A stretch of DNA of 64,000 nt from Zopfochytrium polystomum (lineage: Eukaryota; Chytridiomycota; Chytridiomycetes; Chytridiales; Chytridiaceae). The first letter of the stretch is position 1; the number at the start of each line of letters is the position of its first letter. The notes under the pieces are model-generated. The model searched no databases and had not been told where the DNA came from. It was given only the letters and a program-made list of their open reading frames with translations. Below, in pieces: positions 21,235-33,279 of this stretch. A program made the translations under genes and the position numbers. The stretch spans positions 62,001 through 126,000 of the forward strand of contig JAIVFJ010000116.1 of the NCBI GenBank assembly GCA_025765615.1. Reading direction: 5' to 3'.

Positions 21235-24200
21235 CTAATTGTCGATCGTTTCGGCTCCTCGCTCAAGCGGCACAAAAGATCTCCTTTTTGAAAAGAAACA
21301 GAAATGACACACTCGAACAGATGGCTCGTCGGCAGTCTCGATGCTGAGCCCAGTCGCTGTGGAAGAAGAATCACCATCATAGGCAATGACGCTCAAATCG
21401 ACAAAGCTTTGATTAGCTGAGGTGAGGCAAACGTGCTCGCCCGTGCGAGACAAGACCAGTTCGGCCCCCACCAGCCCATTTCCTTCTTTTACACGCCTAG
21501 CCAGCCACCACGCTGGGCTGTTTCGACTCGAGCACAAGAAGCATTGGCGATATTGAAAATATTGTAAAGTGCCTGCTGTTGTACCAGGAAAGGCCTTTCT
21601 CGTCGAACAGGCTCCACTATCAGTACCAGAGTCAGTCTTATCTAGGTGGCAAGCACAGGAAGCATTAAGGCCCATCGATTTGGCAAAGTTCTCGGATGGT
21701 GTCAGCCGCTCATCTCCTCGTTGAAGGGATCGAGACAATTTGCGCTCCAGGACGAACTTGCGAAGTATTTCAGCCTTGCCCCACTGAGTGGCCCGGTTTG
21801 CTGTTTCGCTTGGGTTTGAATAGCTATTTCTCTTTGTAATCCCAGGTGCCTTCGTGGATACCGGCGACCGCGATGATGCGGGAGAAGAAGCGTTCGATGA
21901 AGTAGTACTGATTGAAGCACTGGTAGACGCGGTGCTGGGTGCGTGAGAGTCAAGGCTTTGTGCACTACTGATCTCCCCAAAGGATATTCTTAAAGCTTTT
22001 CCCAAAATGTTCGAAGTCGTCGTCGACGTCAGGTGAGTTTGAGAAAGGCATTCGAAATCTGCTGCAAGTTCCTTCGAGTCTTCAACAGGTACAACCGCTT
22101 TGCCCAAAGGCTTCTCCTGCTCGGATGAAGACGATCTTAGAGGGAAATGTTTGTGCTTGCTGCAAAAAGCATAAGCCTCCAAGACAAGGCCAGCAGTCGA
22201 CGGCACTTCTGCAATGATCATATCGAACTTCTCCTCAAAGCCGCAAGTTACATGAAATGATGCTGAACATTTTTCGTGCGCACAAAAAATAGTTGCGCCC
22301 TTTCGATTTCGACAAACTGCACAAGTCTTCTGTGTGTATCAGAGGAAGAATGTTCTTGAACGAGGCTTACCGATGACCACCGCCGTTTATCAATTGATCC
22401 AATTCCAACAATAGGCTCCATAGCTTCACTTGCAAAGTGCACTTCAGGAATCCAAAGGCTGCACGAAATATGCGCCCAATTTCCGCCAATTGTCTGCTTC
22501 ATTCCACTACCGCTGAATTCGTTTGCCTGCGCAGACTTAGCGCACAGTACACAAGCATAGTCAAGCGACGAGATGCCATCCCGCACGTTTCTACAACGAG
22601 AACATAAGTGAACAAAGGAGTCAACAGGCAAACCAAAGCAGCCTTTTGTTGGGAATGATTGGTAAATGCAACGCCGAGCAAGCCATTCTCACCTGGATGC
22701 ACATGAGAGCCGCAGGAAGTGCACTGGGAAAATTGACCATCCAATTCCAAACAAACGGCACAGATAGGTATCCTCGGAGGTTCTATTACTTCATCTCGCA
22801 AGGCTTTCTGAAGTAGATTTTAGGGTGACCGACCACGCCAAAATGACATTCGAATCTACCGGCTTTGGTCCTCTCTTTTTGTGTTCCTTTGCCGTGACTT
22901 CTCCCACTGGTTGAGTAGAAGCTATGGAGCTAGCTGTGTCGCCACGTTTTCGCTTCATGCCACCTAATATTGTGTTAAGCAGGGTGAAGACAATGACTTG
23001 TTACCTGTTGGCTTCTCTTTCATTGGTAACTTCTTCTGGGCCACTACTGGCCTGGCGTCGCCATACCTAAGCCAATACCACGAACACTCTTGGCAGAAGC
23101 ACATACGCTTTCTACGGTCCATGCCGACGGAGATCGAACAAGTTAAAAGAACGCCAGTCCCTGCCAAAGCACTCCTGGAGCCATCTGACTGTCTTTCAAA
23201 AATCCATCGCCATCGGGAAGACTCGGTCACACCGCAGTTTTGACACTCCCGGTTCAGTGGATTCCCGTCGCCAGGGTGATGTTCGAAGTCGGCATCTCGT
23301 ACTTCCAGATCAGACACCTCACTTTCATCGTCATTATCGGCATCTTGTGGAGCTGGAGGACGGATAAAAGTGAGCGGGTCTTTCAGCCGCTTGCTTTTTT
23401 TGCAGTTAGAACGAGTCTTTAGTCAGAACTGAACAGACTTTTGGCGGTAAAGCTTGCAATACTCGGAATACACTGGAACGTATCTTTTCGTCTTTTTCCA
23501 TTTGTAAAAGAAGGAGACTACCTCGCTGGGCGATCTAGTCTTCACCTGAATACGTTCGGGCACTCCGTTACGTTACATGGCCACAAGAAATTACTCTTAC
23601 CGCCCGATGGGCCATGTGCAAGTCATGTCCATGCTTTCGTATGCTGTTTTCAAAGTCGTCCACTTCCTTCTCGCTCCAAAACGAAGCGCGATGATGCGAT
23701 TTTAGCCACTCAGAAAATGAGTTAAGTGCTTCGTCAGCAACAAAGCGTTTCTCTCGAAGGAAATGTAGAGCTTTATCCATAAGATCGTAGACGCCAATAG
23801 ATGGTTCTACTTCTAAGGCTCTCACTTCAGACAAAAAATCATCGACTGGAGCTGATGAGTGATGCACGGTTACGTCAACTGCTTTCTTACCAACGGTCGT
23901 GTTCATTTGACTCGGGAGCACAAACGTCAATTCCCCCCCGTTCCTGATGCGAGCTGAGCAGAAATGGCATCAGAGCGTGTGATCGAGTGCACCACGTCCT
24001 ACCAGATCCAGACGGTTGCTGTGAACGTTTTCTTCGCGGTGGACGACCGACCTTACCGACACGATCATCGATTGGTGGAGGAGATGAAGGTTTTGAAAAT
24101 CCGGGCAAGACGGGAGGAAACATGCCCTTGAGAGTGTCAGGTAGCTCCGGGACGTCGGCCTGAAATTGCTTCCCGATTCTTGTATCGCTTCTTAAATCCC

Positions 24201-25700
24201 TGATCTCCCTAATTTGATGCACTCACCTGCTTGAAGCTCGTGGACAGCCTTCATCTAGAGGATCTGCAATTCCGTGATTCAGTATGAAGTAGCAGCGATG
24301 GATTCGAATATCCACCTCGAAGGTCCGACAGAGTGACCTTGTCGTCGTAGTATCGGAATGGCCAAAGTCGCTTTTGGCCCAGGGGCACTGAAAACATTGT
24401 TGAATCCACAACCAATGGTACTTTTTGGAGTTTGTACCTGGAACATGCTCTGGAGTTGATGGACGTGCACGCTGTGTGGGGCTTACTGATACTGATGACA
24501 TCAAGGAGGATGGAGTGGATGACCGCAGATTTGGAGTTGCCAATCCTGTTGATTGCTGAAGAGCTTTGCGCTGACAGTCGATACACTCCCACACGTAGCC
24601 TTTGGTAGGTTTTCGCGACAAATAAACACATGGCAAATGGAAGATGCTTTCACAGCCTCCACACCTATTAAGAGAGATGAGCAGCCAACGCTTTGAAAGT
24701 CGTGCACACAGAGTGCAGAGTTTACTTGATAGACTCATCAGAGGCGCATAAACCCTCGCAGATGGAGCAATTTCGTGCATCAGTGTAGTCCGCCGCTCTT
24801 CCCGCCTCCACGACAATAAAATCGTGACCCGAAAGGGCTTCAAGGACAGGTTTTGGCAGGTTGCGGGCGATTTCAATTGGAACAACATCGAAAAGGCGGT
24901 GGGTATAACGATCAAACACTGAATGAAATATGTATATTACTGGTTCTGAGCATATAAAAACAATGCACTCACACTGGTTATAGTAAAAATGATCTTCATG
25001 GGATTTGTACCCAACTAGATCCGGAATCTGATGAGAATGGCGGACATGACACTTTCCTCGGATGCAAGACGAGCTTGAATGTAAATCAGCGATTGGGCGA
25101 ACAACTGCCTGCGGACTCACGAGTTGACATCTGAGTGCATGGAAGCAAGCAGTAAACGAAGGTCGTAGTGTTTTCGTCTGCCCCCAAGAACGTCTCTGGG
25201 TCGATCTTTATTTTGATTATTCGGTGGCTTCCGCAAGAAACCAGTAATCAGGGGTATAGTCAAGTTGTTGCTTACAAAACCATCCGACTCTGACTTGCTC
25301 GGGGTATCCAGGTTTCGCCGGCGGAAGAAACGCCATAACGCGCCCAATGAAGAAACTGCAGAGATGTTGAACAATGTGGCCATTCTTCGACTGGTACTTA
25401 CGGCTCCGTCGGATCATCCGGGGTCATATAAACATAATCTAATTTTTGGCACAAGGATATTCGCCGAATCGGGCGTGCACAAGCGGATAGGTAATCAAAG
25501 GTTACAAAAGTCACTGGTTGTGCGCAAAAGGAGGCATGCGAGACGTTGATAATAAAATAAACGGACTTATAGATTTTACCGTCAAGAGACACAGATAGCC
25601 CATCCTTCGTAATGATGGATTGAAGAGGATCGGCCGCTGAAGTGCCGGTGATAGCAACTGACCCAGTCGAAATGGCCGGGCCAACAGACTGCGCTGCCAT
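21235..25700 (-). CDS. SNT2: Snt2-like chromatin protein (BAH-PHD-SANT-ePHD)
   Basis: A multi-exon gene (at least ten exons by frame switching) from ATG at 25700 to TAG at 21235. In order: a BAH domain (YVYMTPDDPTEP... GRVMAFLPPAKPGYPEQVRVGWF, ASMHSDVNS, CIRGKCHVRH, VFDRYTHRLFDVVP); PHD finger 1 (CSICEGLCASDESIKC...HLPCVYLSRKP...WECIDC); an ELM2-like piece (RIGKQFQADVPELPD); a SANT domain (WSEKEVDDFENSIRKHG); a GATA-like finger (CQNCGVTESSRWRW...CQECSWYWLRYG); PHD 2 (CAVCLELDGQFSQCTSCGSHVHP); an extended PHD (CVLCAKS...WAHISCSLW...CAVCRNRKGATIFC...SFHVTCG); and a C-terminal CFLCSSRNSPAWW...CHFC finger. Fungal Snt2 proteins with this order act in a nuclear complex that recognises H3 tails and recruits Rpd3-type deacetylase. 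Exon edges were not all resolved. Confidence 0.85.
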
Positions 25701-26290
25701 TGAGGTGTTGGGAGAGGGCGACCCAGTACGAGGCCCTCCGCAACTCGAAAATGGAGAAGGAAAACGAAAACACAATAAAAACGTAAAAAGGAAACCCCCT
25801 TTCCTTTCAACCTCCACCGTGAAGGATTTCTAAATGATCAGATTCGCTCAGTAGAGCATCAATCACATTAGCTTGGCCGATTGAAGCCATTTCTGGTTGC
25901 TTCGATGGGTTAAGCGATCACAGCATGCCGAAGCTATTATCATTGAACCCGAAAGATAATTGCTTCTATTAGTTAGTTGAGAGACTCTGAGGCTCAAGCG
26001 TGCTCGTTTCCGGCGAGGCCTTTCGATTACGCTTGCCAGTGGACTAAGACTCTGCGAGATGTGGGTGTTCTTGACGAGTCATTGTATACAGGGCCACAGA
26101 AAAGTGTTGTCACAAAAAACGAGTGTGTGCTTCCGGCTTCCGTGGGTGTTGTGAGTAATAATTGAAAGGTTTTGGTTTTTAATACTCATCGGATATCTTG
26201 GTACTCTGCCCTGTTGCCTCCCCGAGAGCCATCAAGTCAAGACTGGGAACCGTTGAGAAAAAAGACATGTATTTTGAATCTCTTTTGCTA
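25701..26290. other. Intergenic between two minus-strand genes
   Basis: Holds the promoter of the Snt2-like gene and the 3' end region of the transporter. No further gene is visible. Confidence 0.5.
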
Positions 26291-27606
26291 TCAACGCTTC
26301 GAGAAACTGTAGAGCACAATTCCAGTGAGCGTGACGGTGATTCCAAACCACATCCGCGCATCGCTCGCTGCCGCTGATGGGAAGAAGAAGGCCCCCACTG
26401 TGACGGTTAAGACGGTTTTGAAATGGCCGACCACTTGGTAGGTGATTGCGGACGTCTTCCAAAATGGGGAAAAGAAAGAGCTTCATTAATATTTGATGTG
26501 TACAACGGCCTTTGCTTCGTAAGGTAGACAGTTTTCGCACGAAGAACCCTCGTACCCGCTGAATTAGAACAAAGCCGAAAAGATTTGTGACAACCGAAAG
26601 CGCGCAGGATGTCAAAACGGCCACTAGAGGAATATTAGAGGGGATCTCAAAGAGCCACTTGGTTATTTGAGTCCACATTTCCTGCCAATGGGCTGCCTCA
26701 GATACAGCTCGAAAGCTCACAGTACTCCAGTCCAGATCCGCGATTAGCGCAGAAGCAGCACAAACGGCAAATGCGTACGGCGAAATCACTGCGATGGTCT
26801 GAAGCCCTGAAAGGCTTCGAATAGTCGGTCTCGTTTGCATCCAAACTTGTCCTGCCGAGGTTGCGAGCACGCCAAGAAAACCATAGAGAAGCCCTAGGAG
26901 TGAGACATCGACAGACTTTCCCACGGTTCCACCGGAAGATCCCTTTGGAAGAAATGTACTGACGGACACCCCGAGGAGGATGAGGCCAAGGGAGAAAACA
27001 GATAACCTTGAAAGGCGCACGCCGTAATAGGATTGAATGATTGCAATGGTAGGTATACAGGCCATCTGAAAAGCGCAAAATGTTTTCAGTCCACTCGTAG
27101 CTTTAAACAATTCTTCTGAGGATACCTTTAGAAGTTGATAAACAGCGACAGGATTAATAAGAAGTGACTGGTTCATTAGGACCAGGCCGCCAGCATATGC
27201 AACGCCAACTTTCAAGCCTTCACTTGCACGAAGTGCGGTTGCTTCACTGGGGTTACTTGTACTCAAGATTCCCGCGACGGAGAACGATGTTGTGAACATC
27301 CAGCCAGACAGCTTTAGATACGCCAGAAAGATGTGATTCGTATGGTCAGAGGGGGGCTGACAAAAATGCGATCATCGAGTACCTGATGAAGAGCTGTAAG
27401 AGTTGACGCATAGGGAAACCCGTGAGTCAGGACATACTTGTTCACCTAAAATCAGCGGGGAACATTAAGGAGCGCGAAGTTAAGGGCATTGGTTACCATT
27501 ATTATAGCAACTGATGAGCCTATATTCGCCAGCACCGTCGCCAGCGTGGTGATCGTGCCTTGGTTGGAGGAGGCATTACCAGTTGATTTGCTGGGCCGTG
27601 TCGCCA
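26291..27606 (-). CDS. TPT/SLC35-family sugar-phosphate or nucleotide-sugar transporter
   Basis: A four-exon membrane protein from ATG at 27606 to TGA at 26291. Exon 1 ends IGSSVAIIMV; exon 2 (27375-27440) gives NKYVLTHGFPYASTLTALHQ, the family's 'nK..l...fpy...lTalH' signature. Exon 3 carries most transmembrane helices (GVAYAGGLVLMNQSLLINPVAVYQLLK; GLLYGFLGVLATSAGQVW). The last exon gives TSAITYQVVGHFKTVLTVTVG...TLTGIVLYSFSKR, the conserved Golgi/plastid-type exchanger end (S.v.y.v.Gh.Kt). The basic C-terminus fits an ER/Golgi export signal. The substrate cannot be told from sequence; SLC35E3-like is the closest I can offer. Its start is 66 bp from that of topoisomerase I. Confidence 0.85.
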
Positions 27607-27672
27607 TTGCCAAGGGCAAAATTCGAGGCTGAGCCTGTCTGAACCACAAATCGATCCAACATTTCGAGCGAC
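27607..27672. promoter_or_regulatory. Bidirectional promoter, transporter/TOP1
   Basis: Only 66 bp separate the two divergent ATG codons (27606 minus, 27673 plus). Regulatory sites must lie here or in the first exons. No TATA box is seen. Confidence 0.6.
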
Positions 27673-30600
27673 ATGGACAAAGCGGTGAAGAGCGAGAGAA
27701 GAGAACACGAAAGAATCAAAATGCCAACTTCGGCTCTGCCTCGGGACGGCGCCGTCGCGACGGAAAATGGTGCTCAAGGAGAGCAGTTGGTTGGCGTCAG
27801 TGCTCGCAGAGCAAGCATGGACGAAGGCGAGGATGACGATCTTCCTCTTGCAAAGAAAGCCGCTGTCCTGGCCAACGCTCCATCCGTCGGCTCGCGAGGG
27901 AAAAAGAACGCCCCTCCCTCACCGTCCTCAGACAAATCCAGCAATCCTCACACCACTGCAACCAACAACGACCCCTCTGCAAAGCCAATCACATCCGAAC
28001 GGAAAACAAGATCTTCGCAGAAGCCTTCGGGAAAGCGGTCGGGAAAGGAGAGTGATGAGGAGTCGTCGGACTCTGATGCTCCACTAGCATCGAAAGGTGA
28101 GTGTGGAAAAGATAGCGGCTGCGTTGAGTCGGTATTTCGCAGCTGGGTCTCCGGTGATATTGAATCTGGATCCGATTTTAAACTCAGATTGCAGCCAACT
28201 TCTCACGCGCCTCTAATTTCCACACAGCGAAACGGAAATCTGCGGGGGCTCCAAAACAACCGGTTGGTTATGGTGTGAGCAACATTCTTTTGCTGAAAAG
28301 AACTTTTCCAGGCGAAGAAGATTAAAACGGAATCCGCTGAAAAGGTTCGCTTGCGATCTGATTGTAAACCAATCGTCTTCTAATCTTCAAATCGTTTGAC
28401 AACTGAAGAAAGCGAAAGAGGAAAAGGTGATCGCCTGAGAGCTCCGAGTTGCTCACAGCTGTCTGACATGAAGTGCACCAACAGGCCACGCCAGTGAAAC
28501 GGAAAAATGACGCAGAGAAAGGTGACAAAAGCGATGAAGACACCCCGCTTAAAACTCGACGGAAGCGAGCGAAGGGCGGATCAGAGCAAAGCCCGCCAAA
28601 AACCGGCAAAGAAAATGGCAAAGTGGAATCATCTCAAAAGTCTAAGAAGACCTCTGAGCGCGGCGATGAAAGCGAAGCAGAAGATGACGAAAGCGATGGA
28701 GAGCTGGAGTGGTGGAAAAAAGAGAACAACGACGATTCAGTTAAGTGGACCACTTTACAGCACAGTGGACCAGTTTTCCCGCCACCTTATGTGCCTCACG
28801 GCGTCAAAATGAAGTACGATGGTAGGCAAATCTACGAATCCGTTCATTGCGTTCCACCAACCATGGTGCAGGGAAAGAAGTGTCGCTTGAGCCTGATGCA
28901 GAGGAGGTCGCGACCTTCTTCGCTGCCATACTTGAGACGGATTACGCATCGAATCAAACTTTTATAAATAATTTCTTCCGGGACTTCCTAGGCGTATTAA
29001 AAAAGCAAAAGAAGGTAAATTTTCTGAACGCTCCTCGTCTTTACTCACAGTGTTCATTTACTGCCACAGCCTTGCCCAATCAAGGAGTTTTCGAAATGTG
29101 ACTTCACGCCAATTCACGCTCATCTTATGGAACTCAAAGAGCAAAGGAAGAAAATGACGAAAGAGGAAAAGCAGGTTCGGTGCCATTACCACCCGAGTAA
29201 GTAAGGCTCACCTTTGCCACCAGCTTTTAAAGGAAGAGAAGTTGAAGCTGGAGGAAAAGTACGGCATCGCAATATTGGATGGAAGGAAAGAGAAAGTCGG
29301 AAACTTCAGGATCGAGCCACCAGGATTGTTTCGTGGACGAGGGAACCACCCCAAGACGGGCACACTGAAACTTCGCGTTAAACCTGAGCAAGTGACGATC
29401 AACATTGGAAAGGATGCAGACATACCGAAACCTCCCGCCGGCCATAAGTGGGCCGATGTAACACATGACAACACTGTTACCTGGCTTGCGATGTGGAAAG
29501 AAAACGTGAACGATAACATCAAGTACATCTTCCTTGCGGCTACTTCGTCATTGAAAGGACAGAGCGACCTAAAGAAATTCGAAAAGGCGAGGGGTCTCAA
29601 AGTACGAAATCTGCGTAAAGCCGTTTTACTATAATTCTAACTGCTCGTTCGGTCCAGCAACACGTGGACCGCATTCGAAAAGACTACACTGCTGGCTGGA
29701 AAGACCGAGAAATGGCCGTTCGCCAGCGATCAACCGCTATGTATTTAATCGACCGATTCGCGCTAAGGGCGGGAAACGAGAAGGGTGACGACGAAGCGGA
29801 CACCGTGGGTTGCTGTTCCCTCCGATTTGAGCACATCACGCTTGAGCCGCCAAACAAGGTTATCTTTGATTTTCTTGGTAAAGATTCCATCCGATACTAC
29901 AACGAAGTTTTGGTGGATGAGCAAGTCTTCAAGAATTTGAAGATATTTAAGCGCGAGCCAAAGAAGGAGGGCGACTTACTCTTCGACAGAATGAGCGTGA
30001 GTTGGATAACGGTGAACGGAGGGGTGTCTAATTTCTTTAAAACAGACAGCGCTGTTAAACAAAGAACTCGGAAAGTACATGGAGGGACTCACCGCAAAAG
30101 TTTTCCGTACATTCAACGCCTCGTACACATTCCAGGAAGAGCTGAAGAGAACTCCTGAGAACGCTACCATCCAAGAAAAGATTTTGGCGTACAATCGAGC
30201 AAATCGTCAGGTTGCGATCCTTTGCAACCACCAGCGGACTGTGTCAAAAGGTCACTCCGCCCAGATGGGGAAAATTCAGGACAAAGTAGGAGGTTTCTTC
30301 CGTAAACTTATTAATAACTAACCGCGAAAAAGGTTCTTGGCTTGCAGTACGAACGGTTGTTAGTGAAGCGGCAGTTACTGGAACTTGATCCGAAACTCGG
30401 AAAGAAGATGCCTGAACTGAAGGAGGAAGAAGACGGTGTGGACGAGGCTTTCATTGCTCGATATCTTGAGCAGCAAGAACAAAAGGAAGCTGAAAAGCAA
30501 GCGAAGGCTCTGGAGAAGGAGAATGAGAAACGCGCAGCGGAGGGGCTTAAGGCTCTGTCCGAACTTGAGAGCCCAAAGAAGCGGACGCAGTCGACGCCAA

Positions 30601-30958
30601 CGGTCGAAAAGCTGACAAAGAAATACAGCGACCTGTGCAAGCGGATTGAAACTACGCGATTACAAATGATTGATAAAGTTCGGACGCGTGTCCTTCACGA
30701 TTGCAAGACTGACGGTTCGTTTTATAGGACGAGAACAAGACGACCGCTCTCAGTACCTCGAAGATAAACTACATTGATCCTCGCATATCAGCTGCGTGGT
30801 GCAAAAAGCACGGGGTCGAAATCGACAAGATCTTCAATCGGAGCTTGAGAGAGAAATTCAAATGGGCTTTGGAGGTTGACGCGGTGAGGACTTGCAACGT
30901 TCGCCAAGTTTTTTTTTCCGGTTCTAAACTCGTGCGACGCCAGGACTGGGTTTTTTGA
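27673..30958 (+). CDS. TOP1: DNA topoisomerase I (type IB)
   Basis: About twelve exons from ATG at 27673 to TGA at 30956-30958; exon 1 is 27673-28096. The N-terminal ~250 residues are charged and disordered (Lys/Ser/Asp-rich, nuclear-localisation-like KRKSAGAPK). The core starts [20 protein letters not shown] and includes [17 protein letters not shown], then [21 protein letters not shown] with the catalytic Arg/Lys region, [29 protein letters not shown] and [16 protein letters not shown] with the catalytic His. A coiled-coil linker (30350-30670) follows. The C-terminal exon pair gives [19 protein letters not shown] with the active-site Tyr, and a short last exon adds DWVF. It relaxes supercoils in the nucleus through a 3'-phosphotyrosyl nick. 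All catalytic motifs are present. Some donors are unusual GTTCG. Confidence 0.93.
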
Positions 30959-30984
30959 GCGGTGTTTTGTTCTTGGTTGTAGGT

Positions 30985-31415
30985 TTTGGCCAATTTCCCC
31001 AGTGTTGGTTACTTTCACGATGATCAAATGGAACAAGGACTTCAATGACAGAAACACACAGAGTTCCTTGATTCGCCCTGATCTTCGTGACAGAATCGCA
31101 AACTGCTATGGCTTGTTCACTTGCCACCTCTAGGAAAAAACTTCGAACCAATTTGCAGCGAAACATCGAAATATGACGAGCGACCTTCCCACTTTTTGCA
31201 GGGGCGGTTTCGGCGAACTTTGGCTGTAATGACCCGGCATCCAGTCGGTTAATGGAACAATTATTGTACAGGGTTATCCAGACAATAGGATTAAGAACAG
31301 ATCTACCTGTTTTGAGGAGGGTAGGCAAGTTCAAATTTTTCTTGCTGTCGTGAGGGGCACCTGCAATTTCATGGAAAGTGTTTGAGATGGAAAGAACCAG
31401 CGAATCAAAGGCCAT
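30985..31415 (-). CDS. Possible small hypothetical protein, antisense tail of TOP1
   Basis: From ATG at 31415 a frame begins MAFDSLVLSISNTFHEIAG. A GT near 31310 and a TTACAG near 31227 could remove a short intron and keep the frame open through a plausible globular segment (HISMFRCKLVRSFFLEVASEQAIAVCDSVTKIRANQGTLCVSVIEVLVPF). I recognise no family, and the 3' end is not fixed. It could be a real gene converging on TOP1 or a chance frame. Confidence 0.3.
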
Positions 31416-31853
31416 CGTAAAGGCTTTTCACTATAGGGGGAAACCTGAATGGTCAGAGGATGCGGTTCGAGGGGGGTAGCCAGATTTTCGTTTCTACCAA
31501 ACAGTCATGGTTAAAGCGTGAGTTAGGAGACACCCAGAACGGAATGAGAAGGAAACTACGGTGGCCTGGAACTTGCCCCTGGTGATCTGGTGGCCAAGAA
31601 ACAAAAGGGAGTTACAGCGTCTGGCTCTTGAGAGGATGGTGTAAAGCTCGTGAAATAGGGTGGGCCGGAACAAACTCTAGTTTTGAAAGGTGGTTTGAAC
31701 TTTGGAACGATTTTTTCTTGCGGTGAGCCATTTAAACGCAGCAAATCAACTTGTGTTGTTGAAAATTGACTGAACATAACATCTGCGTATCGACACAGGC
31801 TCAGCAGAATCACCATTCAACCAGATCAGGCTGATATGTCTAAGATTGCATTG
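31416..31853. other. Intergenic, nothing convincing
   Basis: One minus-strand frame at 31556-31816 starts with ATG but shows no recognisable motif and no splice context. Confidence 0.45.
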
Positions 31854-32161
31854 TGTCAGGAACAGGGCAGGACAGGACAAGGCAGACAAGGAACTGAGAG
31901 GAGTGATGATTGTATTGAAAACAATAATTCACTTGAGGGATGGGACAGGTCCCCCATCCCCCTTTCATACCTTCTGAGAGTCTTCCTTGTCAAGACTCAA
32001 AGAAAGTTCCAGAAAGAGCAATTAGTAATACAATGATACCAATGATACCAATGACAACAAGACAAGTCAGGAATGCAAAGAAGGTTCCAGAAGGTTCCAC
32101 AAGGTTCCATGAAGGAGTGTTCTAGAAGGTTCCAGAGGTTTCCAGAGGGTGATTCATAACA
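31854..32161 (-). mobile_element. Solo gypsy LTR (308 bp) with target duplication
   Basis: Plus strand TGTCAGGAACAGGG ... GTGATTCATAACA, the reverse of the LTR at 50338. It is flanked by CATTG on both sides (31849-31853 and 32162-32166). It holds eight perfect nGAAn/nTTCn pentamers and the AAGTGAATTAT start-site segment. It lies about 0.9 kb after the TOP1 stop. Confidence 0.95.
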
Positions 32162-32166
32162 CATTG

Positions 32167-32929
32167 CTGAATGAGGTGCCGTATGTATTAAGGAACTGTG
32201 AGTGTCAAACAACTCTCACACCCACCATCAGCCCACAAAAAAAAAGAGCTCCTCAACATGCAGCAGCGAAATATTGACAGCTTTCCTTTGTTTTCAAAAG
32301 AAAACACATCCAGCGGGCATTCCTGAACAGAGAAGACCACCTCCGGATACGGGATTATCTCCAAATTCCCACCGTTGCCCAGGGAACGTATACGGCCACC
32401 TGGGACGTTGTGGTCAGTGTCATAGCCTGTTGCGTACACATTACAGTCATGGGGAACTTTGCGCTGGCGTTTGGCTGTGAGGATTCGCTTGCCGACATTT
32501 AGTTTGGCTGTAGAGACCGTAGTTGACGCTCGCCAAACAGCCAATCACTTACCTTTGCATAAACTGCAGGTTGATGTGGACCTCCATCCGGTTCTTGTCC
32601 TCCTGTGTGTTGTCTGCATCCACCTCACTGTCCTCACTCTCTGGCTTGGTCTCCCCACCGTCTGCAACGCCCGAACCCAGCTCCTCATCACTGTCCAAAT
32701 ACCCCCAGCCCAAACCTTCGTCCGTTGGCAGCTTTTCCTCACTCTCTACAAACCCCAAGTCCTCCTCCTACTGCTCCTCTTCCTCGAATTTTTCCCCTTG
32801 GCCTAAGTCCCCAGAGCGACATTTTGTCTTTCTCCGTTTCCTGCTGCGGCGGTTGCATCGGAGTTGCATAGTTGATCATATTGATGCTTGACCACGCCTT
32901 CGTTGTTTTTGGGAGTTTTCAAATGTGGT

Positions 32930-32972
<43 letters not shown>

Positions 32973-33279
32973 CTTCTGATTCCCACACTACTTGTCCCAT
33001 GAGTCACGTGATAACGACCCACGCACCCGCCTGTGTGCTGAACATGAACCCAGTACCACTGAATCGTTACCTTTTTGCATTGGGTCCCAGGACAACCCCC
33101 AGTGTCCAGAGCAGTAAGCCAGCATCCCAATTGGCTCAGTAACACTCCAGCCAAAGTGCTTTACCTTGGTCCTGACAATCCTTCCTTCGCTGACATTCTC
33201 CCTCAATTTGGAGAGGAACAATCCCTGTACCCCTGAAACACCTGCACATGCAGCATCCACCATATTGAAGTAACGATCC
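32167..33279. other. Unassigned region with two minus-strand ORF pieces and a poly-T run
   Basis: A minus-strand frame at 32188-32544 (RQRKVPHDCNVYATGYDTDHNVPGG..., FSVQECPLDVFSFENKGKL) and an acidic minus-strand frame at 32549-32758 (SDEELGSGVADGGETKPESEDSEVDADN) look protein-like and could be exons of one degraded gene or transposase; I recognise neither. A T run of about 37 bp lies at 32934-32971. The rest shows nothing. Confidence 0.35.
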
